NCBI RefSeq assembly: GCF_012489685.1
Contig: NC_080043.1
Span: 83,778,292-83,842,291, forward strand
DNA length: 64,000 nt
From: Lotus japonicus
Lineage: Eukaryota; Streptophyta; Magnoliopsida; Fabales; Fabaceae
Reading direction: 5' to 3'
The translations under genes were made by a program, and so were the position numbers. The notes beneath the pieces are model-generated. The model had not been told where the DNA came from. It saw only the letters and a program-made list of their open reading frames with translations, and did not search any database. Shown here one piece after another: positions 23,712 to 36,530 of the stretch. Positions within the stretch are counted from its first letter, which is position 1. The number at the start of each line of letters is the position of its first letter.

Positions 23712-23964
23712 TATCAATATTCATTTTTTTTTTTTAAAGAAATCAAATATATTGATTAAATGGACGGTGGTATTGACGTCAATATATCAGTAGACACAAG
23801 CGGAGACACCTGCAAAGGAAACTCTTCAATCCAGACAGACCCTGGGAAAGAAGAGGCATTTCTAGTCAGAAAGTCTGCAATCTTATTGCCAAAACGACGA
23901 ACAAAATTAACAGAAACATAATTAAAATGAGAAGCTAAAAATGGTGCTTCTTATCAATATTCAT
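23712..23964 (-). mobile_element. 5'-truncated LINE (RNase H end) with 13-bp target duplication
   Basis: tatcaatattcat at 23712-23724 and 23952-23964 flanks a 227-bp insertion. On the minus strand it reads SVNFVRRFGNKIADFLTRNA, then SSFPGSVWIEEFP, then PLVSTD, the RNase H C-terminal region typical of plant L1 LINEs. The poly-T run at 23725-23736 on the plus strand is the A-tail of the minus-strand element. Only the 3' end is present, so it is a dead insertion. Confidence 0.85.
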
Positions 23965-24880
23965 CCCTAATAATAATTATTATTATTTGTTTTTCTAAAG
24001 ACATCTCTAATTATTATTAGAAGTAGTTGGATTATCTAAATCGTGCTTCTTAGTTGGTTAAAAAAATAATAAGTTGATGATTACAAAAATACTCTTAGCC
24101 CTTATTTCTCTTCCTCTACCTTTCCCTCCACCTCAGATCGATGGATTTTCAGTGTGGCAAGAACGATGGAAATTGAGGCCTTTAGTATCTGCAACCACAT
24201 CGGTCCATATCTCATCTACCCAAGCTCTAGGCCACAACAATCTCAATTGTCCAAAATCTATGGCCCACACATTGGTGGTTGCGAATTTATGTTGCGACCA
24301 CCAGACACATATCCACTAAGAAGATACTGGGGGCAATTTCCCCCCACAAAAGTTTTGAAGTTAATGAATACCATATATATAAAATGTGTTAATCTCCTAT
24401 AATTGAACATTATGTACTTATTGTCTCCACTAACTCTTTATATTTTAACATTACATGGTTTGGATTTGTTATTGGCGACCACCGACGTAGGCGATGCTTC
24501 ACGACGAGAAATGAGTAGAGACAACTCTCACAAAATCATACTTGCACGGGTAAGAGAGGGCAAAGACAATGCATGTTTGAAATCACTAAACCTTCCCTTA
24601 AGGAATAAATGGTCGGAATCACCATAAATTAAGGGGCATTAGGGGCTTAACCTAAACCCCTTTTCCCAAACCTAATAGAACTGCCCAACACAATTCATAG
24701 TCGCTAGAGAGCCAAGAGAAAGAGGGACAATGAGGTTGGTTGTGAGTGGCTAGGCATTGCATCAAAAGGTTGTTTTGTCGAAGGTGCTTTACTAGGTTAG
24801 GTACCACAATGCTTCTTTCTCCTATTTTCCCATATTTTTTTGTTAACGAGATTAGAAGTCTTATGAGTAGAGATGAGTGG
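23965..24880. other. Intergenic, no gene seen
   Basis: Short open frames exist on the plus strand (24074-24627), but none has a recognisable domain or supported splice structure. Confidence 0.45.
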
Positions 24881-25080
24881 TTAATATGAGGTGTATCCCG
24901 CGAGATTGTAACACTTCAGCGGATTGTATGGCCAAATCTGCAGTTAGGTCCCCTACTCTTGGAGTGAGGGTGCTTGAGTCTCTGTTTGATGAGTTAGAGG
25001 CTTTCATTCTCAGAGATAAGATGAGAGCAAGTTAGTTTTGCTTTTATGTTTTTTTATAATCTTCCGATGAAGCAAAAAAT
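24881..25080 (+). pseudogene. Probable LINE RNase H 3'-end fragment
   Basis: In one plus-strand frame (about 24893-25035) the sequence reads PRDCNTSADCMAKSAVRSPT, followed by LGVRVLESLFDELEAFILRD and a stop. The R-x-x-N-x-x-A-D-x-x-A-K spacing is the end of the RNase H domain in plant LINEs. A tail gatgaagcaaaaaa follows near 25066. No target duplication was found. Confidence 0.45.
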
Positions 25081-25292
25081 ATGTATTATATTTACACTCA
25101 TGAAAAACACTATTTTTTTAATCTATTTATCTGCATGCACATTACATAAAAATATATAATATCAATCACTTTTTATTTTTTTTAAGGAAGCCCACTCTAG
25201 TTTTTTTTTTTTTTTGTTTTAAGCAAGATCACTCTAGTTACCTATAATAAAATGGTGTAGACTAAACATTATAATACAAGAATATAAGAAGA

Positions 25293-26064
25293 AATGAGTA
25301 GAGGAGGTAAAATGGGTATGACTCGCTAGATCAACCTATTTGGCATACTTTTTTAGCGGATTGGATCGAGATTTTAAACCCAAGTTTTAAAAGTGAACTA
25401 ACATAACTCAACTTGCATTTTGGCAGGTCAATAACGGGTTGGTTAGGGCCTGCCAGTCAACCCATATTTTCACTTCTATTTGTAGGTTATGTGTTATATT
25501 AAATTTTCATGATTACATGACATTCTTGTTTATAATTGTTGGTTGATTATTATTGGCTGAAGTAAACTCTTATTGATGATTGTAAAACACATCTAGTAAT
25601 ATTAAGATTAAGTGAGTATCTATCAAAGAAAATGTGACTTTTGCCAAAGATTAAGTGAAAGTCATTTACACTTACACTTGATAGATGCTATTGGGGTTAC
25701 ATCACGGTTTTTAGTAAAAAGGCATGGTAAATGTTTGTTTGATATTGTCATTGATGAAACTTTTTTGTTTAGCTTATAACCTTTTGAAGATAAAGAACAA
25801 ATATAATATTGTGATGATTCTTATTTTTACATATGTTAACATACAAAAAAATATAAGATTTCTCAAAATTGATCATTGTAATTTTTTTATTTCATTACAT
25901 TCTCTAATTGGGTCACTAATCGACTCGCGCGGGCCTTCAAAATATAAGTTGAGTTGCGATTTCAAACCTAAATACTAAAAATGGGTTAGCTCAGCTCTTC
26001 CCACATTTGGACAGGTTAATGATGGGTCAAATCCAACCTGCCAACACTTATTATCACCTCTAGA
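25293..26064. repeat. Possible degenerate DNA-transposon repeat
   Basis: Both ends contain words such as gggtcaa, cgggttgg and gcaggtt in opposing orientation (near 25310-25470 and 25915-26060) around an AT-rich core. End similarity (agaggaggtaaaatgg versus agaggtgataataag) is weak, so the boundaries are guesses. Confidence 0.3.
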
Positions 26065-26163
26065 AATAAGTGGTATGGTATGTGATAAGAAACTAGAGTA
26101 TAAAACAAGACATGAAAAAAACTTGATAAAAATAAATGATAAGAGAAAATGAAACATATTAAT

Positions 26164-26174
26164 ATATTATAAAT
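26164..26174 (+). promoter_or_regulatory. Candidate TATA box of the Dof gene
   Basis: tattataaatc lies about 250 bp upstream of the ATG, in an AT-rich stretch before a C/A-rich leader. It is the best-placed TATA-like word, but other AT-rich words are nearby. Confidence 0.3.
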
Positions 26175-26425
26175 CAAGATATATCCATATTCCAACCAGT
26201 CCATGTCGACAACAGTAACTGGTTAGATAGAGAAGGCAAAATTATGATTCTATTTGAAGTCTGAGCTTGTGGTCTCCCCACGCGGATAAACTGAGTGGCA
26301 ATCATAACACAGAGCATTCTTCCTAAAACCCTCATCAATCTCTTCAACTTTCTTCACAAATCAACCAAAACCATTTCCACAAAGCTCTCAAAAACTGCTT
26401 CAAAATCAACAACACTTTTAGCAGG

Positions 26426-27094
26426 ATGCAAGACCCAACAGCAGCATTTCAACAACCCATGAAGCCCCAGTTCCCAGAACAAGAACAACAGCAGCTGAAA
26501 TGCCCACGTTGTGACTCCATCAACACCAAGTTCTGCTACTACAACAACTACAACCTCTCTCAGCCACGCCATTACTGCAAGAACTGCAAAAGGTACTGGA
26601 CCAAAGGTGGCTCCCTCAGAAACATCCCAGTTGGTGGTGGCTCCAGAAAGACCACAAAGCGTTCATCATCAACCTCCAAACGTTCTTCTTCATCATCATC
26701 TTCCCCTTCACCTTCAATCTCTTCTGCAACAAATCCTGCAGCAACAGTGTCTGAACCGACCCGGGTCCACACTGACCCGGTTGGTGGAGGGAGTTTGAGT
26801 TTCAGTTCTCTTCTTGCATCAAATGGGCATTTTGGGAGTCTCTTTGAGGGTATGAATTCAAGCATGTCAGGTTTGAAAATGGTGAAAATGGGTGAGTTTG
26901 GGGAGAATGTGATGGGTTCTGACCCGGTTGTGAAGTCGGGTTCGGGTAGTGACCCTGAGTTGGAGATGCAGAGTAATGGGAGCTCAGAATGCTTTCTGGG
27001 TATGAGAAATGGTGATTCAAGCTCTTGGAATAATGGTGGTGGTTATGGTTGGTCTGATCTTGCAATGTACACACCTGGCTCCAGCTTTCAGTAG
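26426..27094 (+). CDS. Dof zinc-finger transcription factor
   Basis: Single-exon 222-aa protein. Residues 24-76 form the Dof domain with C26-x2-C29-x21-C51-x2-C54 zinc ligands and the [20 protein letters not shown] stretch, which binds AAAG core sites in promoters. After it come a basic Lys/Arg/Ser-rich segment (likely nuclear targeting), a poly-Ser tract (residues 83-97) and an acidic to neutral C-terminus. The start MQD, the PEQEQ stretch before the first Cys, the FSSLLASN motif (about residue 126) and the C-terminal DLAM resemble Arabidopsis DOF1.7/DOF3.1, so it is probably that clade. The start is the first ATG in frame and is preceded by a CA-rich leader. No damage is seen. ORFs overlapping on the other strand are shadows. 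Confidence 0.95.
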   Translation: MQDPTAAFQQPMKPQFPEQEQQQLKCPRCDSINTKFCYYNNYNLSQPRHYCKNCKRYWTKGGSLRNIPVGGGSRKTTKRSSSTSKRSSSSSSSPSPSISSATNPAATVSEPTRVHTDPVGGGSLSFSSLLASNGHFGSLFEGMNSSMSGLKMVKMGEFGENVMGSDPVVKSGSGSDPELEMQSNGSSECFLGMRNGDSSSWNNGGGYGWSDLAMYTPGSSFQ

Positions 27095-29576
27095 AAGAAG
27101 CAGAGCATAACAGAGCCTTTCTGGCTTAATCTTAATCAAGCTGATTGTTTCAACTTTCAATATTTATACTCATGACACTATCATGACACTATGGTTTTGT
27201 AAAGTGTTATAGAATTTGCTCAAGGCTATGCATACCACCATAGCATGCAGCTATGGAGGATCATCATCATACGAGTAATACCCTCTAGGTAATATCTTCT
27301 TATTTTTCTTAATTTTAATATTATATATATTTATATATGCTTGTGATTGGATTGGAAAAGGAAGGAAGATTGGCTCTTGAAGCATGATGTGAATGTTTTT
27401 AGTTATTTCAATGACTTGGGTCATCTCTCACATTATGTTTTTGCATAGCTCTTGAAGCATCCATGGAAATTTGGCAGTTTGCATGACAAGTTTTTGTCAT
27501 ATTGTGCATTATATTTCCATATTTGAGTGAATGTGGGGGTTATACCGGAAACATTTATCTCTTGTTTATCCCTTGTCGCCTTGTTTTTTTATTCATAAGT
27601 TTCTTTAATTAATGTGAGTGTGTTATTTTATTTTTGTCAAAGGGTGTGTTTGTTTCACAATTCATACAAATGTAAAAGCACATTTACTTTAGTGCATGTT
27701 TGTTTAAATGATAGGTGAATGTAATCTAACTCCTCACATCAGTTGACCTTTTGATCTCTGAATGTGTGAGAATGAAATTTGGTGAAAGAGCCAACAGAAA
27801 ATCAGAGTTAATCTATCTCACCAACTCCATTCACATAAAGCACATTGAAATTGGTAATTTGGCATTTCAAACAACAAAATGTGATTGGATATTTGGATGT
27901 ACCAATTAATGTGAAAATCAAACATTTGAATACCAGTTGATGAGTTGTGTGCAAGGTGGAAATTGTTTTCATCTTACTAGTATATATGAAGAGAATGTTC
28001 AGTCTTTTTTTTTTTTAAGATCGTGAACTTTTTTTCAAATTTGAAAAGGATTTGCTTCAAGGGGAGAGTAGTTTAGTGCGTGACATATGGATCTTTCAAG
28101 ATTTTAAATTGCGGTTGTGATTGTCAATGTGTCGCATAATTGTAAATAAATGTGGGTGTAATTGCACTCATGCGACAACTTCAAAACTACTAGAATTGCA
28201 GTATATTACAACCTAGAATTTAAAACCTAGAATCATATTAGTCTATTTGACATTGTTAATCTCACAATTCAAAGTTTGTGGCTTCAGCTTTCCAAGTTTT
28301 GTTTAGCTTCTTTCAACGGATTTCAGCTGAAATATGTGCTATAATGGCATATTTTTTTTTAGTCAAAATGGCTTGCTAAGCCCCGTCAAAAGAAGGCTAA
28401 AAATTCAACCTATTCTACGGTCCCAAGAAGTGTTTGTTGAATTTCTTAATGGATTTGTGATCATGTTAGTTCTCAAGTGGTCTCCACATACCATATGTGT
28501 TTAAAGATGGAACAGTGTGTTCTCCAAGTTACCATTTCATTTGCACATGTGTTTGTTTGCCAACAAGTTTTGCCAGCAGCTAGAGATTCATAGATGCATT
28601 TAATTTACGGCAAGTTAGGGAAATTAAGTTACAAGTAGCCGACATTGATTGCATCAGAATTTTTTAAATGAAGGGAAAATTTTAAATAAATGCAAATTGT
28701 AAAAATAATTATAATGCATTTTGAGTATACTTTTATAAGTATAAAATTAATAGAAAATGTTTAAAATATGTTAATTAATTGAAAAAATTCATACCTAACT
28801 TTTAAATATGTAATAATATGCTTCGCTTTTTAAATGAGAATACACTCAGATTAAAAAGCAATTGGTAAACGAACGTGCATTTGGTAAACTAAAATAGGAG
28901 AAGTTCATGTAAGGTATATGTTTTAAAAGAGGAAGTGCTAGAAATAATTTCTTTTGAGAAGAGAGATCCATGTATTCAGCTAGAGTTATCTCGTTTAATA
29001 AACGTTTTTGGTTACATTATTTCCCCCCTTCTTTTAGCTTATGTACCAAAAAAGAATAAGTTTTCTTTTTGGTTGAATTAAGTTATTCAATCACCCATGA
29101 GACTATTTCTCTCGAAATTATGAGATTACACCATTAAGTGGATAGACCTCTTTCAACAAAGCATTCTTCATATATATTGCCCAAAAATTAAGTCATGAAT
29201 TAAATATTTAACGAGCTCAACTATCTTCCAATTGTGCTAATTATCTACCAAAATATCAGGTGTGCCAGACTTTATTGGTTACTTTATTATTACGATGATT
29301 ATATATAATTTTTTTGTCAAATTATATTGGATAATTTTGGCTGGATCGCCATTGGATCTTATATAAAAATGGTTTGATAGTCCATCCATATGCGAGTCAG
29401 AGTAGACTAGAAGTGACCAATATGCATATAGACCTATCTATCACACTTATTGAGCTTATATGTTAGGCGACTGTATTTAGTGTATGCTTTTTCATTGGTG
29501 GCTCATGAGAGGGGCTTGACTCAAATTGGTATGTCATTCGTCCTTATATATAAAAGTTATAAAAGTTACTTTTTAA
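27095..29576. other. Dof 3' UTR then intergenic sequence
   Basis: The first 200-250 bases after the stop are probably 3' UTR. Farther on the sequence is AT-rich without supported genes. A segment at 27643-27895 starts gggtgtgtttgtttcac and could be a MITE end, but no matching right end was found. Confidence 0.45.
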
Positions 29577-29578
29577 TA

Positions 29579-29907
29579 CTTCCTCAGATTCAAAAAGTTT
29601 GTAATTTTGGGTATGATTTCAATATCTCAAATAGTTTATTGTTTTAGGATGTCAATGTATTTTTTCTCATTTCTTTCCACCTATACCCTCATTTAATACA
29701 TTTTCTCTCACTTATCACCTTTCATATTAACCAACCACAACTTTTCTCTATTAATTACATTCTTCTCTATCTAAGTATAATTTAACCGTTGCACATCATA
29801 CTAGTAAAATTAAATAAGGGCAATCTAGTCAAATTATACTATCAATAATTGATTTCTTACTCTTTGTGTCACAACCTTAAACTACAAACTTTCTGGAACG
29901 GAGGGAG
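29579..29907. mobile_element. Stowaway-like MITE (Tc1/mariner)
   Basis: The left end is cttcctcagattcaaaaagt and the right end reverse-complements to ctccctccgttccagaaagt. Extended TIR similarity continues through ttgtaattttggg / ttgtagtttaagg. TA dinucleotides flank both ends (29577-29578, 29908-29909), as required for Stowaway. Interior AT-rich and non-coding, 329 bp. Confidence 0.8.
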
Positions 29908-29909
29908 TA

Positions 29910-30852
29910 ATGTTTTATAAGTCATTTTATAAAATTAATGAAATATTTAATATTTTTTAATGTTACCCTTATATTTAATTTAAAAAAAATTATATGAATT
30001 TAAAAAACTTTTAATTTAGAGAGAAAAATTCATTTATGATATTTACTTTTCTTAATCATAAAAAACTAGATAAAAATAGCTTTTATTTGAAATAGATAGA
30101 GTATCATTTTTAAAATGTGGATTCTTGACAAAAAAAAAATATGCGGACTAGGTGTCTAGGTCCATTTCTATCCTCAAGTATCAATATTTTTTTCATTGAA
30201 AGCCACAATTTGGCATGGGTTGTTGTCAACTATCAAGGGAGAGAGATCCATTATCAACAAATAAGTGTTAATTAATTTACATTATTTTGTTATGTTCCAT
30301 GTAGTTTATTTTCACTTTTCACTGCATATAGCGAGAGAAATCTCATCCCTCTTTTTCAAGAGGATTCACAACATGTCAAGCCCTAGTTAAGGTTCTTCGC
30401 TTTGGCTAAAATTCTTTGTCTTTGCCGAGCAGCAAGTACATTAACCTCACACAAATCACGTTCACGAATCTTTCCTTTTTACTTATTTATTCACTCACAG
30501 TATTCATTATTTAATTTTCTTTCATTTCTATCTCTCTTCATTAGGTGTTAGTAGAATTAGTCACAACCCAACACTACTCAGTATTTTAGTATTATATCCA
30601 CGATTAAAATCGTGCGTGTGTCTCGTGGTCCTTAATGTTAGATCCAGGTTATAAAAACTCTTCTTTTTATTAGTCGATGCATGTGAGTCAATTGAACTAT
30701 AAAGTGTATATTTATTTTGGCGTTAATATAAATGCAAATGTGATTTCACGTTTCTCAAATTATAAAGTAAGAAGCTACAATTTTTCACATTGAGTTTCAT
30801 GTGAAAAAGAAGTAAAATTTTACCACATTAGTTTTATCAAAAACCTTAAAAG
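29910..30852. other. Intergenic, no gene seen
   Basis: AT-rich, no supported gene. An A run near 30127 (ttcttgacaaaaaaaaa) is preceded by atgtgga and followed by atgcgga, a weak hint of another tiny retroinsertion. Confidence 0.4.
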
Positions 30853-31142
30853 ATAAGGCTCAGTTTGAAAAAACAACTTAATTAAGCGCTTATGATCATA
30901 AGTAATTATGACATAAGCGCTTATTTATAAGCTATTTTAAAAATTTTATTGAAATAAATTGTAAATAAGCTGTAGATAAGCATAAGCTGTTTTTCATAAG
31001 CTAAGCTATCCTGAATAGCTTATGAAAATAAGCTCAAAATAGCTTATGGAAGGTCATAAGCTGTTTGCATAAGCTCTCTCAAACACTGACATAAGTGCTT
31101 ATACTATCAGATAAGCTCAAATAAGCTCTTCCAAACGGGGAC
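30853..31142. mobile_element. MITE rich in ATAAGC words
   Basis: Begins aaggctcagtttgaaaaaac and ends ctcttccaaacggggac; the reverse complement of the end (gtccccgtttggaagagctt) is similar to the start. The interior repeats gcttat/ataagc many times, giving a foldback. Related to 5974-6151. Confidence 0.6.
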
Positions 31143-31397
31143 ATATTATTGCGTGCTTACTATTTTAGTGTTGTCTAAAATAAGCTGTAGATAAGCATAC
31201 ACTGTTTTTCATAAGCTAAGCTATCCTGAATAGCTTATAAAAATAGCTTATGAAAATAAGCTCAAAACAGTTTATGGGAGGTCATAAGCTGTTTACATAA
31301 GCTCTTGGCATAAGCGCTTATGCTATCAGATAAACTCAAATAAGCTCTTTCAAACTGGACCATATTATTGCGTGCTTACTATTTTAGTGTTGTCTAA
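30963..31397. repeat. 216-bp direct tandem duplication covering MITE right half plus flank
   Basis: aataagctgtagataagcat starts at 30963 and again at 31179. Each copy runs through the MITE right end into the same flank word attattgcgtgcttactatt followed by ttagtgttgtcta. Because the non-MITE flank is included, this is a segmental duplication, not a second insertion. The copies differ at scattered bases. Confidence 0.75.
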
Positions 31398-32312
31398 ATA
31401 AAACACTCGAACCAAATTGTCTTACGTTTATCCACCACTTGAACGTGATTTATGGAATCAAATGAATGGACATGCAGCATCAATTGCTCTTGAGATGTCA
31501 ATGGTTGAGTTGTTTACACAGTTCCCCAACGTTGAATGATAAAGGAGGAAAATTAGAAGAACTGTACAAGTGAATTCCGAACTTTCCATTTCAAGGGCTA
31601 TCGACCAACCAACTTTGAGTCTTTGATTGGTACTTCCACTAATCATGAAGACAGAAAATATGACTTTGCTTCCTCCTCTAATAATCAAAATCAATGAGGT
31701 CCACGTCAACTACAACACTTGTTAGGTAAGAGATTCAACAATAAGTGAGATTTGGTTTTGGTTATTTATTTTTTACCATTTTGATTTCTTTAACATTTGA
31801 AATGGTTAGAGTTCTTACTGTTAAATGACCTCCATTAAAAAGTGTGAGAAAAGTGACATTTACCTTAAAATGCTGTCAATTGATCTGCATTCAGTCAACG
31901 GTGTAAGTTAGATTTATTTCAATCGTGATAAACAAAAGAAAATCAAGTTTAACTAGTAAATACTCTTGTAAATGCTATTTGAATCATTTAATTGGTTTAA
32001 TACATGTTTTACTTGCCAAGGTGGATTAAGATTCTAACAAGTGAAAAAAATTCTCATGTCCAAATTTCGTGTCCTTTTTCATAAATATGTAAGGGTCTCA
32101 CCTATTAAGAAGTCACATGTTAACTAGAGATATAATAAATAATTTTTATATAAACATGTGAAGAAGCAGAGATAAATAAAAAATTAAAAAATATTAGAGA
32201 GTTTTCACATAAAAGATTGATAATCCCCTATGGGTGTACTCTTTTGTCCACATCTACAGTCTAAACCCAGCAAACGGGGACAATCTAGTTAAAGACTAAA
32301 GAAATCAAATAT
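31398..32312. other. Intergenic, no gene supported
   Basis: An 83-codon minus-strand frame (31458-31709) has no recognisable domain. Otherwise AT-rich. Confidence 0.4.
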
Positions 32313-33425
32313 ATGGATGATTTGGTCTTCATTTTTCTATGCTTTCCTGGAACCTCATTTCCCAATTTTTGGTTGAACTCCCTTCTCAAATTCAATGAAG
32401 CACATATAAGAACCACTCAATATAGCACAGGTAATGAAAAAGTTTTTTTCTTTTGGGTATGTATTAATGTATGTGCAGTAGTAATTCATAAGCATCCTAA
32501 TATCAAAAAGTTATAATTAGACTGCAGTAAAAAAAATAAAAGTGAGGCTATGGACTTGATATCGAATCTGCCAAAACACATCCTCCATAACATTCTTTCA
32601 AGGTTGCCAAAAAGATGCTGTTAGGACCAGTATTTGTCTAAGGCTTGGAAGGATACGTGACATATTTCTCCCATCTTGGTTTTTACTGAATCCAGATATC
32701 GAATAAGGAAGATAACAGTTGACAAAAAATAATATCCCCAGCAAATGGAAGATCTTATGAGGAAGTGAGAGAGGCATTCATGTGCTATACCTTTCCCTCT
32801 TTAAAGGTATTCTTTCTTTTGGTGAACACTGTTGCTAGCTTCCTAACATCATCGAATCCAAACACTAGTCAGGTTCAATTTTTTTGGGTGACTTAGAATT
32901 AATAATGCATTCCTGGATAATCAAATTAACTTTTGCTTGTTGCAAGAATGATCCTTGAGCAATTTCTGTCAGAGAAGAGAAGGCAATCCAGAATCTCATT
33001 TGATAGTTGTCTTTTAATTGAATATATGACATTTAAGTGCTGTTCAGGGTTAAGATTTGTAAGCATACACAGTTTACCTAAGCTCAGGGAGTTGACTCTA
33101 GAGGACTACAGGGGGTTGTTTTTTATGCACCAAGTCTTGAGTACGTTTGTTACTTTGCTGATGGTATTGACACTGCTTGTAAGACCAGCATGAACAAGTG
33201 CAAAAATTTAAGAAATCTATGTTAATCATGTCCATGGAATATAATTATCACTAACCAGTGACTACTTGAACTTCTCCTTAAAAATTTCCTCTCATTGAGA
33301 GTATGGAATTGGAGGATTGCAATGTCTAAGATAAAGATTTCAAGTCACAAGCTTCAGCAGTTGCTCTCCTTTTCTACAATTAGGATTGACTCCTCTCATA
33401 GTATCATCTCTCCACAAAATTTGAT
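32313..33425 (+). pseudogene. Broken F-box/LRR gene, copy A
   Basis: ATG at 32550 starts MDLISNLPKHILHNILSRLP, an F-box N-terminus, which runs into a stop and frame change near residue 24. The following reading (SKAWKDT, then FTESRYRIRK) is in a shifted frame with stops. Further LRR pieces occur at 32933-33193 (SLPKLRELTLEDYRGL) and near 33290-33330 (PLIESMELEDCNV). A probable upstream non-coding exon at 32313-32441 ends with cacag|gtaatg. The first part and the downstream end are duplicated in copy B at 40.2-40.9 kb. It is transcribed, if at all, toward the intact minus-strand F-box gene. Confidence 0.75.
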
Positions 33426-34188
33426 ATAACTATTTTCTTCCCTAAAATCCGCCACCCATTCACAATGAGAACCTCAAATCTTTAGGCATATTACAGAAGA
33501 TTTTACAAGATATGATGACCAATACCATAAAGTCAGCTATATCAGTAAAATTTAAGCAACTATATTACTAACTTGAAGTTAATACAATCAAGTGTTCAGA
33601 ACCAGCTGTCTGGCCAGTATCACCCTTGGCCATGGCCAGCAGGCCACAGCAGAACAGTGTGATACCTACACTTAATTGCGGGCTAAGAGTAGCTACAAGT
33701 TAAATCCTGTTATGATTTCTGTGAGAAGACATTGAAATCAAATATGGAGCTCAGTTCTTGTCTTCCTTTTCAAGCTCTTAAATTTCACCACAAATCAATT
33801 GGTACAAAGATATGCCTGAGTTGTGTACGTCTCAACTGTTTAAGTTGCATCATTAGCAAGTAACTCTGGACAGGATAATGCATTAGTGGCACTACTAGTT
33901 TATTTCACCTAAGTCAATAACATTTGTCTAGTAAGAGTGAATCGGTTATCTATTCACTGCAATTTTTTAAGACCTGTTCATTCAAATTTCACCCAACAAT
34001 AAGCATTTTATTCAACAATCAGGCCTATATATGGCATCAAGGACAAGGGCAACCCAAAAGAAGAACATACTAACAAATTGCATCCAGTTTCGTGGCCTAC
34101 ATCCAAGATTGGCTGGTCTACCTATGCAATTTCATTATGCAGTAACGTCAAACTTCTACATAAGCATGCCAATCAGTTGATAACACTA

Positions 34189-36155
34189 CTACAATTCCAA
34201 CCTAAAGATAATATTGTCATGAATTGCCCAAGTTGGCAACGCATCTAGCATGGTCTTAAAATCAACATTGTCATCAGCATTCCTAGTGTTTGTGACTTTA
34301 ACACCCTTCAGCCCATGCCACCAACACTTGGCACTACCAGAACTACAAAAACAGTCGTTCTCTTTCCTGCCCATAAGCGTCTCATAGAAAAACTGTAGTT
34401 TTAGACAATAAACAACTAAAGTTAGGAGTTCCAATAACATTTATATTGACTAAAAGCACAAACCTTTTTAAGCATAATTTCAACGTGTCTGGTATAAAAC
34501 AAAAACATACCTAGGCAAGCTTTTCCTCTATGAGATAGGACAATCACAATGTGTAGGAATCTCAATGCTGGAAGCACAGTTTTAAATAAACGAGAATATG
34601 GGAGACAATGACATACCTCAATGAATGCTCTGCTGCAGAAAAAAGAATGCAAGCTCAACGTAATAGTTTCTGGGCAGCAACTTGAAAGTAAGCTATTAAC
34701 AACAGGCCAAAAGAAAGTTTCATTTTTTGGAACAGAGCGTAGGTCCAAGAGTTTGATGATCGGCAGAGAGGATGAATCTTGCAAGACAACTGGGTTGAAT
34801 TCATCCTACACAATCAATGGTGTGTATATATAAGAAAGTAAGTAAATAAGCAAATGGAATGAACCAACCAATAGCTACTTTATACTTACCACAAACGGCT
34901 GATGGATAAATAGGGAAAGGGATGCCAAAGCATTTAGAGGTTTGAAATTTTGGAGAAATCCCCTCAAGTTACAAAGATCCAGGTGATCAAGGAACATCAT
35001 AACTTTGACTTCCAGTTGACTAGAACTTCTCAGAAAAGATATAATTGGTTTTTCTGCACCAATACCATCACCACAAAATTGACCTGATGATAGATTAGGA
35101 GCATCAATGATAACCTCCTTCAAGTTAGAGCAACCAGACAACATCAAGACCTTGAGTTTATCACTTGAAATACAAATTCTCTCAGACATTGTGCAATTGT
35201 CCAATTTCAAACTCTCAAGTAAGGGAAATTTAAAAAACAGTTCAATAAACCACTTCTCTGTGATAATAGTACTCTTAAAAGACCATAAGTGTAACCCTTT
35301 CAAATTTGTGCACCTTTCAAACTCCAACTTACAAGGTGCGTTGAAATCACCAGGACAAAAACATAAATTCTCAAGACTCGGGGCATCAACATAAACCTCC
35401 TGTATTCCTTGAACGTCAACTCCCTTTAGCTTCGGCAGACCACGCATCCTAATAGATTTTATTTGACAGGTCCTAGACTCAAGCAGGCCTCCTGCTCCAC
35501 CAGGGTTCAACACAGAACAGCACTTCAAAGTTACATATTCAAGCAAAGGACAGCGAGAAATGAGATACTCTATTGCCTGTTCATCTCCCAGAAGGACAGA
35601 CCATAATGATAGTTCTCGCAACGAGAAAAACTTGATTGAACAGTTCATGAATGCTGGATCAACGCGGATTCCCCCCATCAACTCGATCTTCTTAAGCGAC
35701 TTCGATTCAAGAACACCTATCGGCAACACATAGCAAAGCTCCTGACCTTCCCCATCCTGATCAGCTCTATCAGGCAGGCAAACCTGCAGTACCTCAACAC
35801 CACTCTCGCCAGCCAACTTCAACCAAAGATCAACATCCTTAGACATGTAATGAAGGTCAAAACTGTTCACACCGAGCTTAAACTCTTTGACCGCTAAGAC
35901 TTGGTCACGGAACCTCAGCAATGTTCTCTTCACATAATCAATGAAGAGTCTTCTCTTCCTGAAAAAATCTTTCATTGGCTGGGGAAACGTTCCTACAATC
36001 TTGGTGTCACAGAAGGACAAGATGGGAAACGTAGACCATGTTTCTGCCCACGCCTTGGACAGAACACTTGTCCTAGCAGCATCTTTCTCCGACAGCCTTG
36101 ACAGAATGTCATGAAGGATGATTCTGGGCAGATTGGATATATGATCATGGTCCAT
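34189..36155 (-). CDS. F-box/LRR (RNI-like) protein, copy A
   Basis: Three minus-strand exons, 34890-36155, 34617-34805 and 34189-34392, joined in phase 0 with GT/AG borders, give 552 aa. The first 40-45 residues form the F-box (MDHDHISNLPRIILHDILSR, then LSEKDAARTSVLSKAWAETW), expected to bind SKP1 in an SCF ubiquitin ligase. Leucine-rich repeats follow (about residues 140-400, for example SLRELSLWSVLL and PLLESLKLDNCTMSERICIS), presumably the substrate-recognition part. The last exon has a conserved C-terminal block (KCWWHGLKGVK). I chose the ATG at 36155 because it aligns with paralog B; the upstream in-frame ATG at 36212 lies across a 3' splice site (CAG|GTGCTG) of a 5' UTR intron. Intact; substrate unknown. 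Confidence 0.92.
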
Positions 36156-36404
36156 TTGTTGATTAAAACAGCACCTGAAATAAACCAAAACAACAACAGA
36201 AACATGTGACATAGAGAACCAGCAACTGAAATCAATTTACCTATATATATCTTACAAAATCTAAACTTTTGAATCAATTTGGCACCCCTTTAATAAGTAA
36301 GTTTGTTTAAGCCTACTTTACTCAACAGCATATCACATCACAGTGGGTGTCGATAGAAATCTTCAGATAAGAGAAAATCAGAAATTGCGGAAGAAATGTA
36401 TGGT

Positions 36405-36440
<36 letters not shown>

Positions 36441-36530
36441 ACCTGAGAGAAAGGGTTTGAGCTTCATCAACGATCGTGGTGAATCCCCCTAGCGATCCTT
36501 TCTCCCATTTTCTACGAATCGATCTCTGTT
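36156..36530 (-). other. 5' UTR exon and intron of F-box gene A
   Basis: A minus-strand acceptor (tttcag|gtgctg) near 36176 and a donor (ctcag|gtaatt) near 36441 define a probable leader intron of about 265 bp. It contains a (GA)n microsatellite at 36409-36436 immediately downstream of the donor. The untranslated first exon would be about 36442-36530. Confidence 0.5.
36409..36436. repeat. (GA)14 microsatellite
   Basis: Perfect dinucleotide run next to the 5' UTR splice donor of F-box gene A. GA runs in this position can be read by GAGA-binding BBR/BPC proteins; that role is inference. Confidence 0.9.

Noticed and set aside
26572..26865. Minus-strand ORF across the Dof gene
   Set aside because: Antisense shadow of the Ser/Pro-rich Dof coding region.
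31458..31709. 83-codon minus-strand ORF with hydrophobic segment
   Set aside because: No homology recognised, no splice or leader evidence, and flanked by repeats; kept as intergenic.
36155..36212. Upstream in-frame ATG for F-box gene A
   Set aside because: It lies before a strong 3' splice site and is absent from the paralog; the ATG at 36155 matches paralog B.
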